NCBI GenBank assembly: GCA_020346225.1
Contig: CP070777.1
Span: 2,186,406 to 2,222,737, forward strand
Reading direction: 5' to 3'
Length of the DNA: 36,332 bases
Source of the DNA: Candidatus Zixiibacteriota bacterium
GTDB lineage: Bacteria > Zixibacteria > MSB-5A5 > GN15 > FEB-12
Shown: positions 16,378 to 24,460 of the stretch, piece by piece
How positions within the stretch are numbered: position 1 is the stretch's first letter
Layout: each line of letters opens with the position of its first letter
Translations under genes and position numbers: made by a program
The notes under the pieces: generated by a model
Told to the model about the DNA's origin: nothing
Database searches by the model: none
The model's input: the letters and a program-made list of their open reading frames with translations, nothing else

Positions 16378-17907
16378 ATGGACACCACTCTGGGCAGAGT
16401 CAAGGCCGAACTGGCGGAACCGGCGGCGGACCGAATCGAGTCGCTGGTGACGCTCATTAATAAGAACATCAACCCGCCGACCGCGGTCAGCCGGGCGGAT
16501 GTGCATATCCGTGCCATGTATGTGGTTTCGGACGAGGTCAACAGTTTCGGCGGACGTTTTCCGCCGGAGGAACTGGCCAGCCTGGTCGAGCTTCTGGTCG
16601 ATTCACCGGTGCTGGTTGGTCATCGCAAAGACAAGTTACCGGTGGCTCGAACCTTTCACGCCGAGATCGTCAAACGCAACGGGCGCGACTGGGTCAAGTC
16701 GTACTTCTACTGGCTTCGCTCGGCCGACCATGCCGAGGATTTGAAGGAGAACATCGACGGCGGTATTTACAAGGAATGTTCGATAGGCTTTACTTACCAG
16801 CTTCCGGAATGCTCCGTATGCGGTGGCGATATCCGCACCTGCCGTCACCAGCCCTTCGAAACCTATTCGGCCCACGGAAGGAGACAGCGCTGCCATTTCA
16901 ACTACCGGCGTATAGAACGGGTCCTCGAGACGTCGCTGGTCTACCGCGGCGCGATACCCGACACGATGGTATCGAAAGATCTCAAGGTAACGGACCAGGC
17001 GGCGAACCCGACGGAATGGCGTCCTGATAAGATCGCGGACCCAATGCAGCTTCCGCCGGGGCAGAGGTACCTGATCGTTCCCCATTATGATTCTCTGGAG
17101 GTCCTCGTGGACTGTCGCGAGGGCAGGATGGCATTATTCGACATGCGCGGCCACGCTGTCGGCGAGAGGCTCACCGCTGACCTGGATGCGTCGGCCCTGC
17201 CCGAAATGAACCGTGCGTTCGGCGTGCTGGTGGCGTATCGCGGAAAGGAGCGGTGCCCGGTCGCCTCGCTCGTGAAATTCCTGAGCGGAAAAGCCGGGCC
17301 GGTAACACGCATCGAACTCAAACTCACTGCGCAGAACAATTCGGATGGCGACGCCGTGGATTTCAGCGAAAAGAAACTCAGGGTCAGGGCAATGCGTTAC
17401 GCCCTCACTGACGTGGCCGGTCTGGAGGAGGCGGCCGCCAGACTGATGACCAAATGCGGGGTACGCGTGTGGGCCGAAGATGGTCCGCCGCCCGCGCACG
17501 CCGGTTATGTGTACTGTCCCGAAAACGGATCTGACACCTTTGCCGGCCGATGGGGGATATATCAGTCGACGCATAAATCTTCAGCTGTTATGTCGATTTG
17601 CCATGACGGCAACGTGATTTGCTACGACATAAGTCAGTTCAGCTTACTGCGCCTGACCAAAGGCGGGCGGTTTCTGGCCCGGCGGCTGGAGGGCGGCAGG
17701 GCGCCGTCCGGGTTGCTCCGCCACGTTGCCAGCGGCCGGGTGACGTCTCTTATCGCGAAAGAAGAGGGCCTTCTGCTGCAAACAACCGGGGGCCTGAGCG
17801 GTAGTTATGTTATCCAGCCGATCCGAATCAACCGGTGTGACAAGTTCCTCATCTATCGCGTCGGTGATGAGTTCGTGCCTATTGAGTCAGGAGAGTCGGA
17901 GCAGTGA
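16378..17907 (+). CDS. HK97-type prohead protease with long C-terminal extension
   Basis: A 509-residue protein. Residues about 40-215 match the prohead serine protease (S78/U35) pattern: DSPVLVGHRKD with the likely catalytic His82, GIYKECSIGF with Ser135, and LETSLVYRGAIPDT. Such proteases trim the scaffold and capsid shell during assembly. A CxxC-x6-CxH set (Cys145, Cys148, Cys155, His157) directly after the Ser motif could bind zinc. The remaining roughly 300 residues (LIVPHYDSLEVLVDCREGRM... to VGDEFVPIESGESEQ) have mixed beta/alpha character and no recognised fold; ordinary relatives are about 200 residues. ATG 16378 follows GGAGGTGAC. The stop overlaps the next GTG start. Confidence 0.8.
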   Translation: MDTTLGRVKAELAEPAADRIESLVTLINKNINPPTAVSRADVHIRAMYVVSDEVNSFGGRFPPEELASLVELLVDSPVLVGHRKDKLPVARTFHAEIVKRNGRDWVKSYFYWLRSADHAEDLKENIDGGIYKECSIGFTYQLPECSVCGGDIRTCRHQPFETYSAHGRRQRCHFNYRRIERVLETSLVYRGAIPDTMVSKDLKVTDQAANPTEWRPDKIADPMQLPPGQRYLIVPHYDSLEVLVDCREGRMALFDMRGHAVGERLTADLDASALPEMNRAFGVLVAYRGKERCPVASLVKFLSGKAGPVTRIELKLTAQNNSDGDAVDFSEKKLRVRAMRYALTDVAGLEEAAARLMTKCGVRVWAEDGPPPAHAGYVYCPENGSDTFAGRWGIYQSTHKSSAVMSICHDGNVICYDISQFSLLRLTKGGRFLARRLEGGRAPSGLLRHVASGRVTSLIAKEEGLLLQTTGGLSGSYVIQPIRINRCDKFLIYRVGDEFVPIESGESEQ

Positions 17908-18227
17908 ACGTTACGGCCAGGAACAATGTGTTGGACGGCGCACTGAAGTCGAGTGTATCGTTTTTGAAAGTTGTGGGCATCATCGTCAGCCTGGCGGCCG
18001 CCTATTTCCTGACGATTCAGTCGCTGAAGGTGGAGCTGGCGGCCAAGGCCGAGGGGGCCGTTGTAGAGACTCTGGACAAAAGACTTACAAACTTTGAGGT
18101 GATGTTGCGCGAGGGCGTGGTCAGTAGAGAGCAGTTTTATCAGTTCTCGAAAGATGTCGAGGCGCGATTGACCCGCATTGAATTCTACCTCAAAGAACAA
18201 ATGGGAGAAAAAAGTGGAAAACGCTGA
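17904..18227 (+). CDS. Small protein with one membrane segment and a coiled coil
   Basis: 107 residues starting at a GTG that overlaps the protease stop (GTGA), with GGAG just upstream. It has one hydrophobic segment (FLKVVGIIVSLAAAYFLTI, residues about 20-38) followed by a heptad-rich helix (VVETLDKRLTNFEVMLREGV, ARLTRIEFYLKEQM). The architecture resembles small phage holin- or spanin-associated or membrane-tethering proteins, but there is no family signature. It is followed, with overlapping reading frames, by another coiled-coil gene. Confidence 0.7.
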   Translation: MNVTARNNVLDGALKSSVSFLKVVGIIVSLAAAYFLTIQSLKVELAAKAEGAVVETLDKRLTNFEVMLREGVVSREQFYQFSKDVEARLTRIEFYLKEQMGEKSGKR

Positions 18228-18615
18228 GCAGATTGCTGCTTACATCGCTGAGGTCGTCCGTCAGATGGAGGCCGAGAGCTTGACCAGTCTCGATTTTGAC
18301 CGGCTCAAGGCAACGCTGGTCGATTTCAAGGCGATGATGGCCAGGCATCAGGAGCAAGAGGGCGAGCTGAACACGCTCCGCGAAGACTATATTCGACGCA
18401 TTTCCGGAATGGAGAAGGCCATGGCCGTGGCCGGACGCGGTCGCTCGGGCGTCAAAGATGCCCTCGAACGTATCGAGGGTCTGGCGACTCTTACGGCCGC
18501 CGCTCTCGTCGAATGCTACCGCAAGGCTCAAGCCCGGTTTCAAGATACTTTCCCGGCCAGTTTTGGTCTGCCGGCCGGCCGCTCCCGGAGCCACAGCAGG
18601 AGTCGGCTGAACTGA
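18214..18615 (+). CDS. Coiled-coil protein, possible scaffold or small structural protein
   Basis: 133 residues; GTG 18214 was chosen because GGGAG lies seven bases upstream and the gene then overlaps its neighbour by only 14 bases. Almost wholly helical and charged (AYIAEVVRQMEAESLTSLDF, LVDFKAMMARHQEQEGELNT), ending in a basic Ser/Arg tail SRSHSRSRLN. Its position just before the decoration and capsid genes is where phages often keep a scaffold, so this is a guess at role. No family recognised. Confidence 0.7.
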   Translation: MENAEQIAAYIAEVVRQMEAESLTSLDFDRLKATLVDFKAMMARHQEQEGELNTLREDYIRRISGMEKAMAVAGRGRSGVKDALERIEGLATLTAAALVECYRKAQARFQDTFPASFGLPAGRSRSHSRSRLN

Positions 18616-18702
18616 GGAAATTGAAAGCTGTGGGATTTTCATCCCGGCCCGCGGGAGCTACTCCCGGTCAATCCCGGTGAATACATAAACAAGGGGAGAA
18701 CT

Positions 18703-19122
18703 ATGACTATTCGACCACAGAATCTGGAAACCATATCGCCGGTCCTGGCAAGCTTCCAGGTAAGTCAGACGGCCGGTGTCGACGACCTCAAGGACGCTGA
18801 TATCGGAGCGCCGGTGAAGTTGAGCGACAACGGCGAGGTCGGGCCCTTGGGCGCCGACGAACAGTTGCTTGGTAAGCTCATCAGCCTGACGCTGACAGAT
18901 GGCGATGACGGGCAGCGGGTCGCCACGGTGCAGATTGGCGGTATCTGCCGCTTGCCGGTCTCGGCGCCGGTGCCGCTGGTGGGTAATCGTATCGTGGGCG
19001 GCGGCAGCGGCACTGTCAAGCAGGCTCCGGCGGTCGCCTCGGACCCGGACGGCGGCAATATAGCGCGCGGTACGGTGCTGGACGTAAACGGAACCATCGA
19101 CTGCGTTATCCTTCTCAATTAG
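18703..19122 (+). CDS. Capsid decoration/cement-like protein
   Basis: 139 residues, directly upstream of the capsid gene. The composition and pattern DADIGAPVKLSDNGEVGPLG...LLGKLISLTLTDGDDGQRVATVQIGGICRLPVSAPVPLVGNRIVGGGSGTV fit small beta-rich head decoration proteins (DUF2190-like), which clamp the outside of mature capsids. ATG 18703 follows GGGGAG by six bases. It ends 12 bases before the capsid ATG. Assignment is by pattern and position. Confidence 0.7.
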   Translation: MTIRPQNLETISPVLASFQVSQTAGVDDLKDADIGAPVKLSDNGEVGPLGADEQLLGKLISLTLTDGDDGQRVATVQIGGICRLPVSAPVPLVGNRIVGGGSGTVKQAPAVASDPDGGNIARGTVLDVNGTIDCVILLN

Positions 19123-19134
19123 AAAGGAGCCACA

Positions 19135-20235
19135 ATGGATTTCAGTCAATTTTTGCATACCGCCGCCTGCGCGCATCTTCAGCGTCAGAGCGACAAGGAC
19201 GATGTGACCGGCCCCGTCGACCTCAGCCGGGCGGGAACCATCGAGGTCGACAGGGACCTGTACCTGGAGGCGGACGCCAGAGGTATGTCTCTATCCGAGC
19301 TGCTCGAATGCGACGAGTACGACCCGTCACTTCCGGGCAGTTCTCTTGACGCTTTCGGACGGCAACTGGTGCTGGCCGGCATTCGCCTGGGCGGCAAAGC
19401 ACCCACAACCGTCGAGCAATTCTACCAGCAGGCGCCGGCGCTGCTGCCGGAGTTTATGCTGCGCGAAATCAAAAGAGGTCAGGCCATGCGGCCGGAACTG
19501 GGCAAACTTGTCGCCAGTTCGACAACCATCGCCAGCAACAACTACACGCCTTTTCACATCGACACGGACAGTAACACGCGCTTCTCGCTTCGTCCTATCG
19601 GCGAAGGCTCCGAGATACCCAAGTTGCTGGTAACGGAACAGAACCATTCCGTCAATGTGGCTGACTACGGCCTGGCCCTCAAGACCAGCTACAAGGCCCT
19701 TCGTTACCGAACCACATCGCAATTCCGCGTTCTTCTGTGGTACATCGGTTTTCGGATTCAAACGGACAAGATCGCCATGCTGATGGACACCATTATCAGC
19801 GGTGACGGCAACGATAACCCGGCCGCCGTGGTCAATTCGGCCGTCAGCGGAACGCTCACCTACGACGACCTGGTGTCGCTCTGGGCCAGTTTTTCGCCCT
19901 TCGAGATGAACACCATCGTCTGTCATATCGACAAGCTGAAGACCATCTTGACGCTGGAGGAGTTCAAGGACCCCATGGCGGGATACCGCTTCCAGAGTTC
20001 GGGGCAGCTCTTCAGTCCGCTTGGCGCCGGCATGATCCGGTGTGACGAGGTCTCGGCCGATTATGTCGTCGGCCTGGACAATCGTTTCGCCGTCGAAGAG
20101 GTCGTGACGCAGCCGTTGATGATCGAGTACGACAAGGTTATCGACCAGCGTTTCGAAGAAGCCGTCATCTCCGAGTCGGTGACGTTTGCCAAGATTATCA
20201 AGGAAGCGTCGGTTATTCTCAATACGAACTTCTAA
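19135..20235 (+). CDS. Major capsid protein (HK97 fold)
   Basis: 366 residues, with AAAGGAG five bases before the ATG, the strongest ribosome site of the island, as expected for the most abundant protein. The first 115 residues are acidic and helical, suitable for a delta-domain that the upstream protease could remove. The rest contains capsid-like stretches: FSLRPIGEGSEIPKLLVTEQ, VNVADYGLALKTSYKALRYR, TYDDLVSLWASFSPFEMNTI and VVGLDNRFAVEEVVTQPLMI. It sits in the usual place after protease and decoration genes. I am fairly sure of the role although no single motif is diagnostic. Confidence 0.82.
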   Translation: MDFSQFLHTAACAHLQRQSDKDDVTGPVDLSRAGTIEVDRDLYLEADARGMSLSELLECDEYDPSLPGSSLDAFGRQLVLAGIRLGGKAPTTVEQFYQQAPALLPEFMLREIKRGQAMRPELGKLVASSTTIASNNYTPFHIDTDSNTRFSLRPIGEGSEIPKLLVTEQNHSVNVADYGLALKTSYKALRYRTTSQFRVLLWYIGFRIQTDKIAMLMDTIISGDGNDNPAAVVNSAVSGTLTYDDLVSLWASFSPFEMNTIVCHIDKLKTILTLEEFKDPMAGYRFQSSGQLFSPLGAGMIRCDEVSADYVVGLDNRFAVEEVVTQPLMIEYDKVIDQRFEEAVISESVTFAKIIKEASVILNTNF

Positions 20236-20241
20236 ACAAAG

Positions 20242-20263
20242 CGGGCCCGGTTTTCCGGGCCCG
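20242..20263 (+). terminator. GC hairpin between capsid and propeller genes (attenuator candidate)
   Basis: A perfect nine-base-pair stem CGGGCCCGG / CCGGGCCCG with a TTTT loop, followed by GTTTCTG. It lies six bases after the capsid stop and 14 bases before the next ATG. The T tail is poor, so it may only partly stop transcription, favouring capsid over downstream proteins, or it may protect the capsid mRNA 3' end. Confidence 0.6.
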
Positions 20264-20277
20264 GTTTCTGAAACCCT

Positions 20278-21690
20278 ATGCTGAAGAAAATCACAGAGAT
20301 ATCTCCCGCCAGCGGCCTCGGTAACCCGCAGTCGAAGAAGCTGCTTCGGGTCGAATCGGGGGAACACGCCGGCCGACTTCTGGCTGTGATCCCGGTAAGC
20401 GCCGATGAAATATGTTACGCCTATGCCGACCGGCCTTACGTCTCCTGGAGCGCACTCGAAACCCTGGCTGACGACGCCAGTTGCCTGGGGTGTGATGCCG
20501 TCATGGACCCGGTCGGTAACGTGCACGTGGTCTACGTCGAGCAGGCCACCAGTCATCTGGTCACGCGGAAACTTTCCTATGCAGGGGGTACGTGGTCGCC
20601 CGGTGACAAAGTCTACATTTATAATGGCGGTATCGGACTGGCGCCCTCGCTGTCAATCGATTCCGGCGGCACCCTCTGGGTCAGTTGGGGCCGCCTGTCG
20701 GCCGGATACTACGATATCCAGGTTAAAGGCTCGGCTGACGCCGGGGCTACCTGGGGCAGTGGACCGGATGACATCGGCGATACCCTCAAGACCGGGATGG
20801 CGGCGGCCTGTCCGAAGCTGATAGCGTCCGGAGGACGGGTTTACGTTGTCTACTCGGGAACGGGGAACGATCTGTTCGTTCGCCATAAGCCGCTTTCCGG
20901 CGGAACCTGGGAAGACGAGTTCACGGTCGCCTCGGCGGCCGGGATCGATGAGCAGTTCGATGCCGGCGTATCGTCTGACGGCCTCCTGGGGATTGTGCTG
21001 GACTGCGGAGAACTGCGCTACCGGCAATATGACGGGGTCAACTGGAGTGCTATAACGACCCTGGATGAGAGCGAATGCAGGCACCCGCAAATATATTTCA
21101 GCGGCGGCGTTCCTGTGGTCTGCTATTTGTCGGATCCGACGCCATCGCAGACTGTCATGAAGTATGTGCATCGGGCCGGCGGCAGTTTCTCGTCCCCTGA
21201 GGCCGTGGAAGTGCGAGCCGGTTCGTTTGACCGCGTCATGCTCTTTGACAGTCAGTCGGGCAGCTACGCCGACGTGACGGAAGCGGCCGCCGGGAGCGAA
21301 ACGGGTGACATCGTGCATCCGTCCACAGGCACTATGATAAAGAACCTCGGCGATCGCATCTATCTCGGTATGGCGGAGCCGTTCCGGCTGGCGACATGCC
21401 TCCTTTCTACACCCGGTGCCGGTGGCGCCGTCGCCTATGCTTACTGGGACGGGGCCAACTGGAAGTCCTTCACGCCTGCAGGGGGGACGTATAACTACGA
21501 CCTGAGCGAAAAGCAACTGCTCTTGTGGAACGACTTTCTTTCCATCCCGGCTGACTGGCAGCAGACGATGGTGGACGGCGCCACCATGTACTGGCTCCGG
21601 ATCGACGTCACCGCCGCCTTCGCCGTCGGGCCGGTAGGCTCTCAACTTAATGCCGTATCGGCGCTCACCGCCATGGTGGTAAGGAGGTAG
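20278..21690 (+). CDS. Asp-box beta-propeller protein, likely tail-fibre or receptor-binding
   Basis: 470 residues without a signal peptide. It has repeated beta-blade-like segments with W-containing turns (YAGGTWSPGDKV, LSGGTWEDEFTV, YDGVNWSAITTL) and a perfect Asp-box SADAGATW (152-159), typical of sialidase/BNR propellers. A separate C-terminal domain (YAYWDGANWKSFTPAGG... to YWLRIDVTAAFAVGPVGS) resembles the YWDGxxW modules of viral surface proteins. Sialidase catalytic residues were not identified, so binding rather than hydrolysis is more likely. The start lacks a ribosome site and lies just after a hairpin, so it may be expressed weakly. Confidence 0.65.
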   Translation: MLKKITEISPASGLGNPQSKKLLRVESGEHAGRLLAVIPVSADEICYAYADRPYVSWSALETLADDASCLGCDAVMDPVGNVHVVYVEQATSHLVTRKLSYAGGTWSPGDKVYIYNGGIGLAPSLSIDSGGTLWVSWGRLSAGYYDIQVKGSADAGATWGSGPDDIGDTLKTGMAAACPKLIASGGRVYVVYSGTGNDLFVRHKPLSGGTWEDEFTVASAAGIDEQFDAGVSSDGLLGIVLDCGELRYRQYDGVNWSAITTLDESECRHPQIYFSGGVPVVCYLSDPTPSQTVMKYVHRAGGSFSSPEAVEVRAGSFDRVMLFDSQSGSYADVTEAAAGSETGDIVHPSTGTMIKNLGDRIYLGMAEPFRLATCLLSTPGAGGAVAYAYWDGANWKSFTPAGGTYNYDLSEKQLLLWNDFLSIPADWQQTMVDGATMYWLRIDVTAAFAVGPVGSQLNAVSALTAMVVRR

Positions 21691-21691
21691 T

Positions 21692-22504
21692 ATGTCTTAC
21701 ACAACTTCGGAGATGGTCAGGCATTATCTCGACAACCCCTTCCCGGTCCAAAGTCGTGTTCATGACCAGTCAATGGTGCTCAGTGGCGACGACTATATCA
21801 CCTTCTTCGGCGGCGCCGTCGAGCCGACGTCGGTAACGGTCAAGGCACCGGCCGGCGGGGGACTCGCGCGGGTCAACGTGTATCTGTCCGGCGCCATCAC
21901 GGCTTTCTCCAGCGTTCCGGCGGTAAACGGCACGGTAGTGGTCGCTTCCGACAGCTCGCTGGGGACTGTCTTCGTCGCGGGTGTGGATTACGCCGTTGAT
22001 TATGCCGCCGCTACCATCAGTATCAAGACAGGCGGCGCCATATCGGTCGGTCAGACGGTGATTGTATGGTTCTTGCCTTATACGTTGTACCAGTCCGGAA
22101 GCGATTACCTGATCGACCATTCCCGGGGAGCGATTAAACGCGTGGCGACCGGGGATCTCGTCGACGGACAGACGGTGTACCTCGACTACAACCCCACCTT
22201 CGTCAGCCACCGGGAGGAAATCGTGGCCCAGGCGGTGGCCGAGGCCAACGGCGCCGTCGAGCTGGCGGTGGATCCCGATCGACAGTTCGGCGCCGACCGC
22301 CGCCTCCAGATGGCGGCCACCTACCGGGCCCTGGAAATAATCTGCCGGGCTTCGGCGGCCCGCGAACTATCCGGTCTGCGCGGCGACAGCAAAGCGGCCC
22401 AGGTCTGGATGACGCTCGGCGAGCATTATCACCGGCGAAGTGATGAGCTGCTCAGCGGTTTTCGACCGCCCCTGGCCGGACCTGCTTCACCGGCGTTGAG
22501 TTGA
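21692..22504 (+). CDS. Head-tail connector-like structural protein
   Basis: 270 residues with a strong AAGGAGGT ribosome site overlapping the previous stop. The first 170 residues are beta-rich with Gly/Val/Thr repeats and DYLIDHSRGAIKRV, a phrase seen in virion proteins. The last 100 residues are helical (EIVAQAVAEANGAVELAVDP, LQMAATYRALEIICRASAAR), like head-completion adaptors. Place after the capsid and propeller genes supports a virion role, but the exact function is not clear. Confidence 0.6.
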   Translation: MSYTTSEMVRHYLDNPFPVQSRVHDQSMVLSGDDYITFFGGAVEPTSVTVKAPAGGGLARVNVYLSGAITAFSSVPAVNGTVVVASDSSLGTVFVAGVDYAVDYAAATISIKTGGAISVGQTVIVWFLPYTLYQSGSDYLIDHSRGAIKRVATGDLVDGQTVYLDYNPTFVSHREEIVAQAVAEANGAVELAVDPDRQFGADRRLQMAATYRALEIICRASAARELSGLRGDSKAAQVWMTLGEHYHRRSDELLSGFRPPLAGPASPALS

Positions 22505-22513
22505 GGAGGAATT

Positions 22514-22888
22514 ATGTTGTCTGCCCTGTCACATATAAAGGCGCACCGAGTGTGGTTTGTGCCGAAGTTCAACGTCTGGGGTACGCCCGGATCGGAAGAT
22601 ATCGATTACCTTGTCGTCGAGACGGTCGATTCCGTCAACGGTGTACTCTTCGGCCGGGCTGCTCTCGGAGACGACTCGCAGCCGGTGAAATTCGAGGACC
22701 TGACGGACTTTCGCGGTAACACCCTGCCATCGACGATCCTTAACCCGCGCGTGCTCGTCCGACAGAAAAGCGACTACACGGCACACATCGTCGGCGACGA
22801 GTTCCCCACCGGATTCCACATCGCGCGCCAGGCTGACGCCACGGGGCCCGTAACGGTGGATCTTCTGATAGTCGAGATGGGTGACTGA
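22514..22888 (+). CDS. Unknown small island protein
   Basis: 124 residues, behind GGAGGA. Mixed beta character (HRVWFVPKFNVWGTPGSEDI, DYLVVETVDSVNGVLFGRAA, VTVDLLIVEMG) without signal peptide or membrane segment. Its place between the connector-like gene and a small coiled-coil gene suggests a minor virion or assembly protein such as a head-closure or tail-terminator component; no motif proves it. Confidence 0.65.
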   Translation: MLSALSHIKAHRVWFVPKFNVWGTPGSEDIDYLVVETVDSVNGVLFGRAALGDDSQPVKFEDLTDFRGNTLPSTILNPRVLVRQKSDYTAHIVGDEFPTGFHIARQADATGPVTVDLLIVEMGD

Positions 22889-22889
22889 T

Positions 22890-23156
22890 ATGGCCGGTAG
22901 GAAAGCCGCGACGCAAAGCGTTGACGAAATAACGATGCTGGATAACCTGATCCGGGAGTACTACCAAGAGTTGTCCGGCAGAGACAAGAAGGACTTCAAA
23001 CCGGGAGATTTCTTGAAAATGATCGAACTGAAACGCAAACTGGCTCCGGTCGATGCCGAGCAGAAGAAATTCCTTCAAATGCTCAGCAGGATTCGGCGGG
23101 AAACGCTGGGCAAGAATCAGCGGGCCGCCAGGAAACAGGACAGCAAAGATGCTTAG
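22890..23156 (+). CDS. Unknown small helical island protein
   Basis: 88 residues from ATG 22890, directly after the preceding stop. Charged and helical (MLDNLIREYYQELSGRDKKD, FLKMIELKRKLAPVDAEQKK), rich in Lys and ending in a basic tail. This size and composition would suit a small terminase subunit or assembly chaperone, but there is no helix-turn-helix that I can identify. It overlaps the start of the next gene by eight bases. Confidence 0.6.
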   Translation: MAGRKAATQSVDEITMLDNLIREYYQELSGRDKKDFKPGDFLKMIELKRKLAPVDAEQKKFLQMLSRIRRETLGKNQRAARKQDSKDA

Positions 23157-24435
23157 GAGAACGGTGGTGCGGTTTTTCACGGTAGTTTTGATCGTGGCCG
23201 TGACGGCCGCCGTCGCTGTTGCCGCTCCGGCTCAACCGGCCTCGAAAACCTTCAGGCTTGACGGGGAACGTTCCTTGCCCGACGCCGGTTCGCGTGATAT
23301 GACGGCCGTCATAAGCACCGCTTCCGATGCAACCGAATCCGCCTCGTTTGAAATCTCACTCTGGCAGGGAGAGTGTCGGTTCGTCGTTGATCTCCGGCGC
23401 GACCAGGCGCCATCGGAGGGCCCATCTTCGATAACCGGTTTCCAGGTGACGGACGACACCGTGTTGATACCCGGCCGCAAGGTGCAACATCGCTTATTCA
23501 AAACCCCGGGTGGAATGGAATGGGAAATGACTCTTCTGGACCATCCCGGCAGCAATCTCATCGACTTCGACATCCAAACCGACGGGCTCGTCTTTTTCTA
23601 TCAGGACACGCTTTCAACGTTTGCCCGCGATTCCCTTGGGGCGGTACGGCCGGACTCTGTCATCGGCGCCTATGTGGCCTACCATGCCGGCAAAGCACAC
23701 GACCGCCTGGTGATCCACCGAGGTGACACCACCCGACACAGCTACGGTACGGGGCAGGCGTTCGTTATTTATCGTCCTCGCGCCTGGTATGACGGCGATA
23801 CCGTCTGGTGCGACCTGCGGCTGGATATGAGGGATGGAATTCTGTCGGTGGCGCTCGATGCCAATTGGCTCAGAAGCGCTCGCTTTCCGGTGACGATCGA
23901 CCCCACTTTCGGCAATACGGCGATCGGCGCCTCGAGCATGAACTGGAATCAGCTTTACGCCTACTGCCACTATCTAACCGGGACAAACACCTATACCGTA
24001 CCGGCAGGGAAAACTGCTACCGTTACCCGGTATTCGGTTTACGGTTCCGAGACCGGCGCCGGCGACATTGATATTCAGATGGCGGCGTTTGCAATGTCGG
24101 GCGGCTTTCCAGAGGCGAGGGTCGACCAGCCCGTCACGATCACCGTCGCCGGCGGCACGCCGGGCTGGTTTCACAGCGGTTCGGTGAGTCACTCGCTGAG
24201 GGCGCAGGAAGAATACGGCGTGGCGGTCGGGTGCGCCCCGCGTTCAGGCGGTACTGTCTATTATAATGATGTTGCTTACTCAACCGCAACCGACAGGACC
24301 AACTGCACTCTCGGCTCGACAGGCTGGACGCAGGAGACTGAGACGAGCTTTAACTTCTCGATGTATGCCACTTACACGGAGCAGGAGGGGCCGAGCGTAG
24401 CCTCGGCGCGCCGCCGAATGTTGACTGAACGTTGA
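23149..24435 (+). CDS. Exported phage-tail-like protein with Sec signal peptide
   Basis: 428 residues from ATG 23149 (AGGA eight bases upstream), overlapping the preceding stop. It begins with a classic signal peptide MLRRTVVRFFTVVLIVAVTA followed by AAVAVAAPAQP. The body has segments I associate with phage tail or adhesin proteins: LLDHPGSNLIDFDIQTDGLVFFYQDTL, RPDSVIGAYVAYHAGKAHD, YGTGQAFVIYRPRAWYDGDTVW, and RFPVTIDPTFGNTAIGA before a beta-sandwich-like end. A signal peptide on such a protein is unusual, since virion proteins assemble in the cytoplasm. It could be a surface-displayed product; the family link is recall only. Confidence 0.65.
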   Translation: MLRRTVVRFFTVVLIVAVTAAVAVAAPAQPASKTFRLDGERSLPDAGSRDMTAVISTASDATESASFEISLWQGECRFVVDLRRDQAPSEGPSSITGFQVTDDTVLIPGRKVQHRLFKTPGGMEWEMTLLDHPGSNLIDFDIQTDGLVFFYQDTLSTFARDSLGAVRPDSVIGAYVAYHAGKAHDRLVIHRGDTTRHSYGTGQAFVIYRPRAWYDGDTVWCDLRLDMRDGILSVALDANWLRSARFPVTIDPTFGNTAIGASSMNWNQLYAYCHYLTGTNTYTVPAGKTATVTRYSVYGSETGAGDIDIQMAAFAMSGGFPEARVDQPVTITVAGGTPGWFHSGSVSHSLRAQEEYGVAVGCAPRSGGTVYYNDVAYSTATDRTNCTLGSTGWTQETETSFNFSMYATYTEQEGPSVASARRRMLTER

Positions 24436-24460
24436 ACGGCAATTTTCTGAAGGATTTCAG

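Noticed and set aside
17065-17340. ATP-dependent DNA ligase-like domain in the prohead-protease extension
   Set aside because: HYDSLEVLVD...MALFDMRG and GVLVAYRGKERCPVASLVKFL loosely echo ligase sequences, but the catalytic KxDG lysine is absent and the similarity is by eye only.
19327-20556. 409-codon open frame on the minus strand
   Set aside because: Antisense to the capsid gene and crosses the hairpin into the propeller gene; His/Asp/Val-rich composition typical of a shadow frame.
20653-21645. 330-codon open frame on the minus strand
   Set aside because: Shadow of the propeller gene; Arg/His/Pro-rich with no motif.
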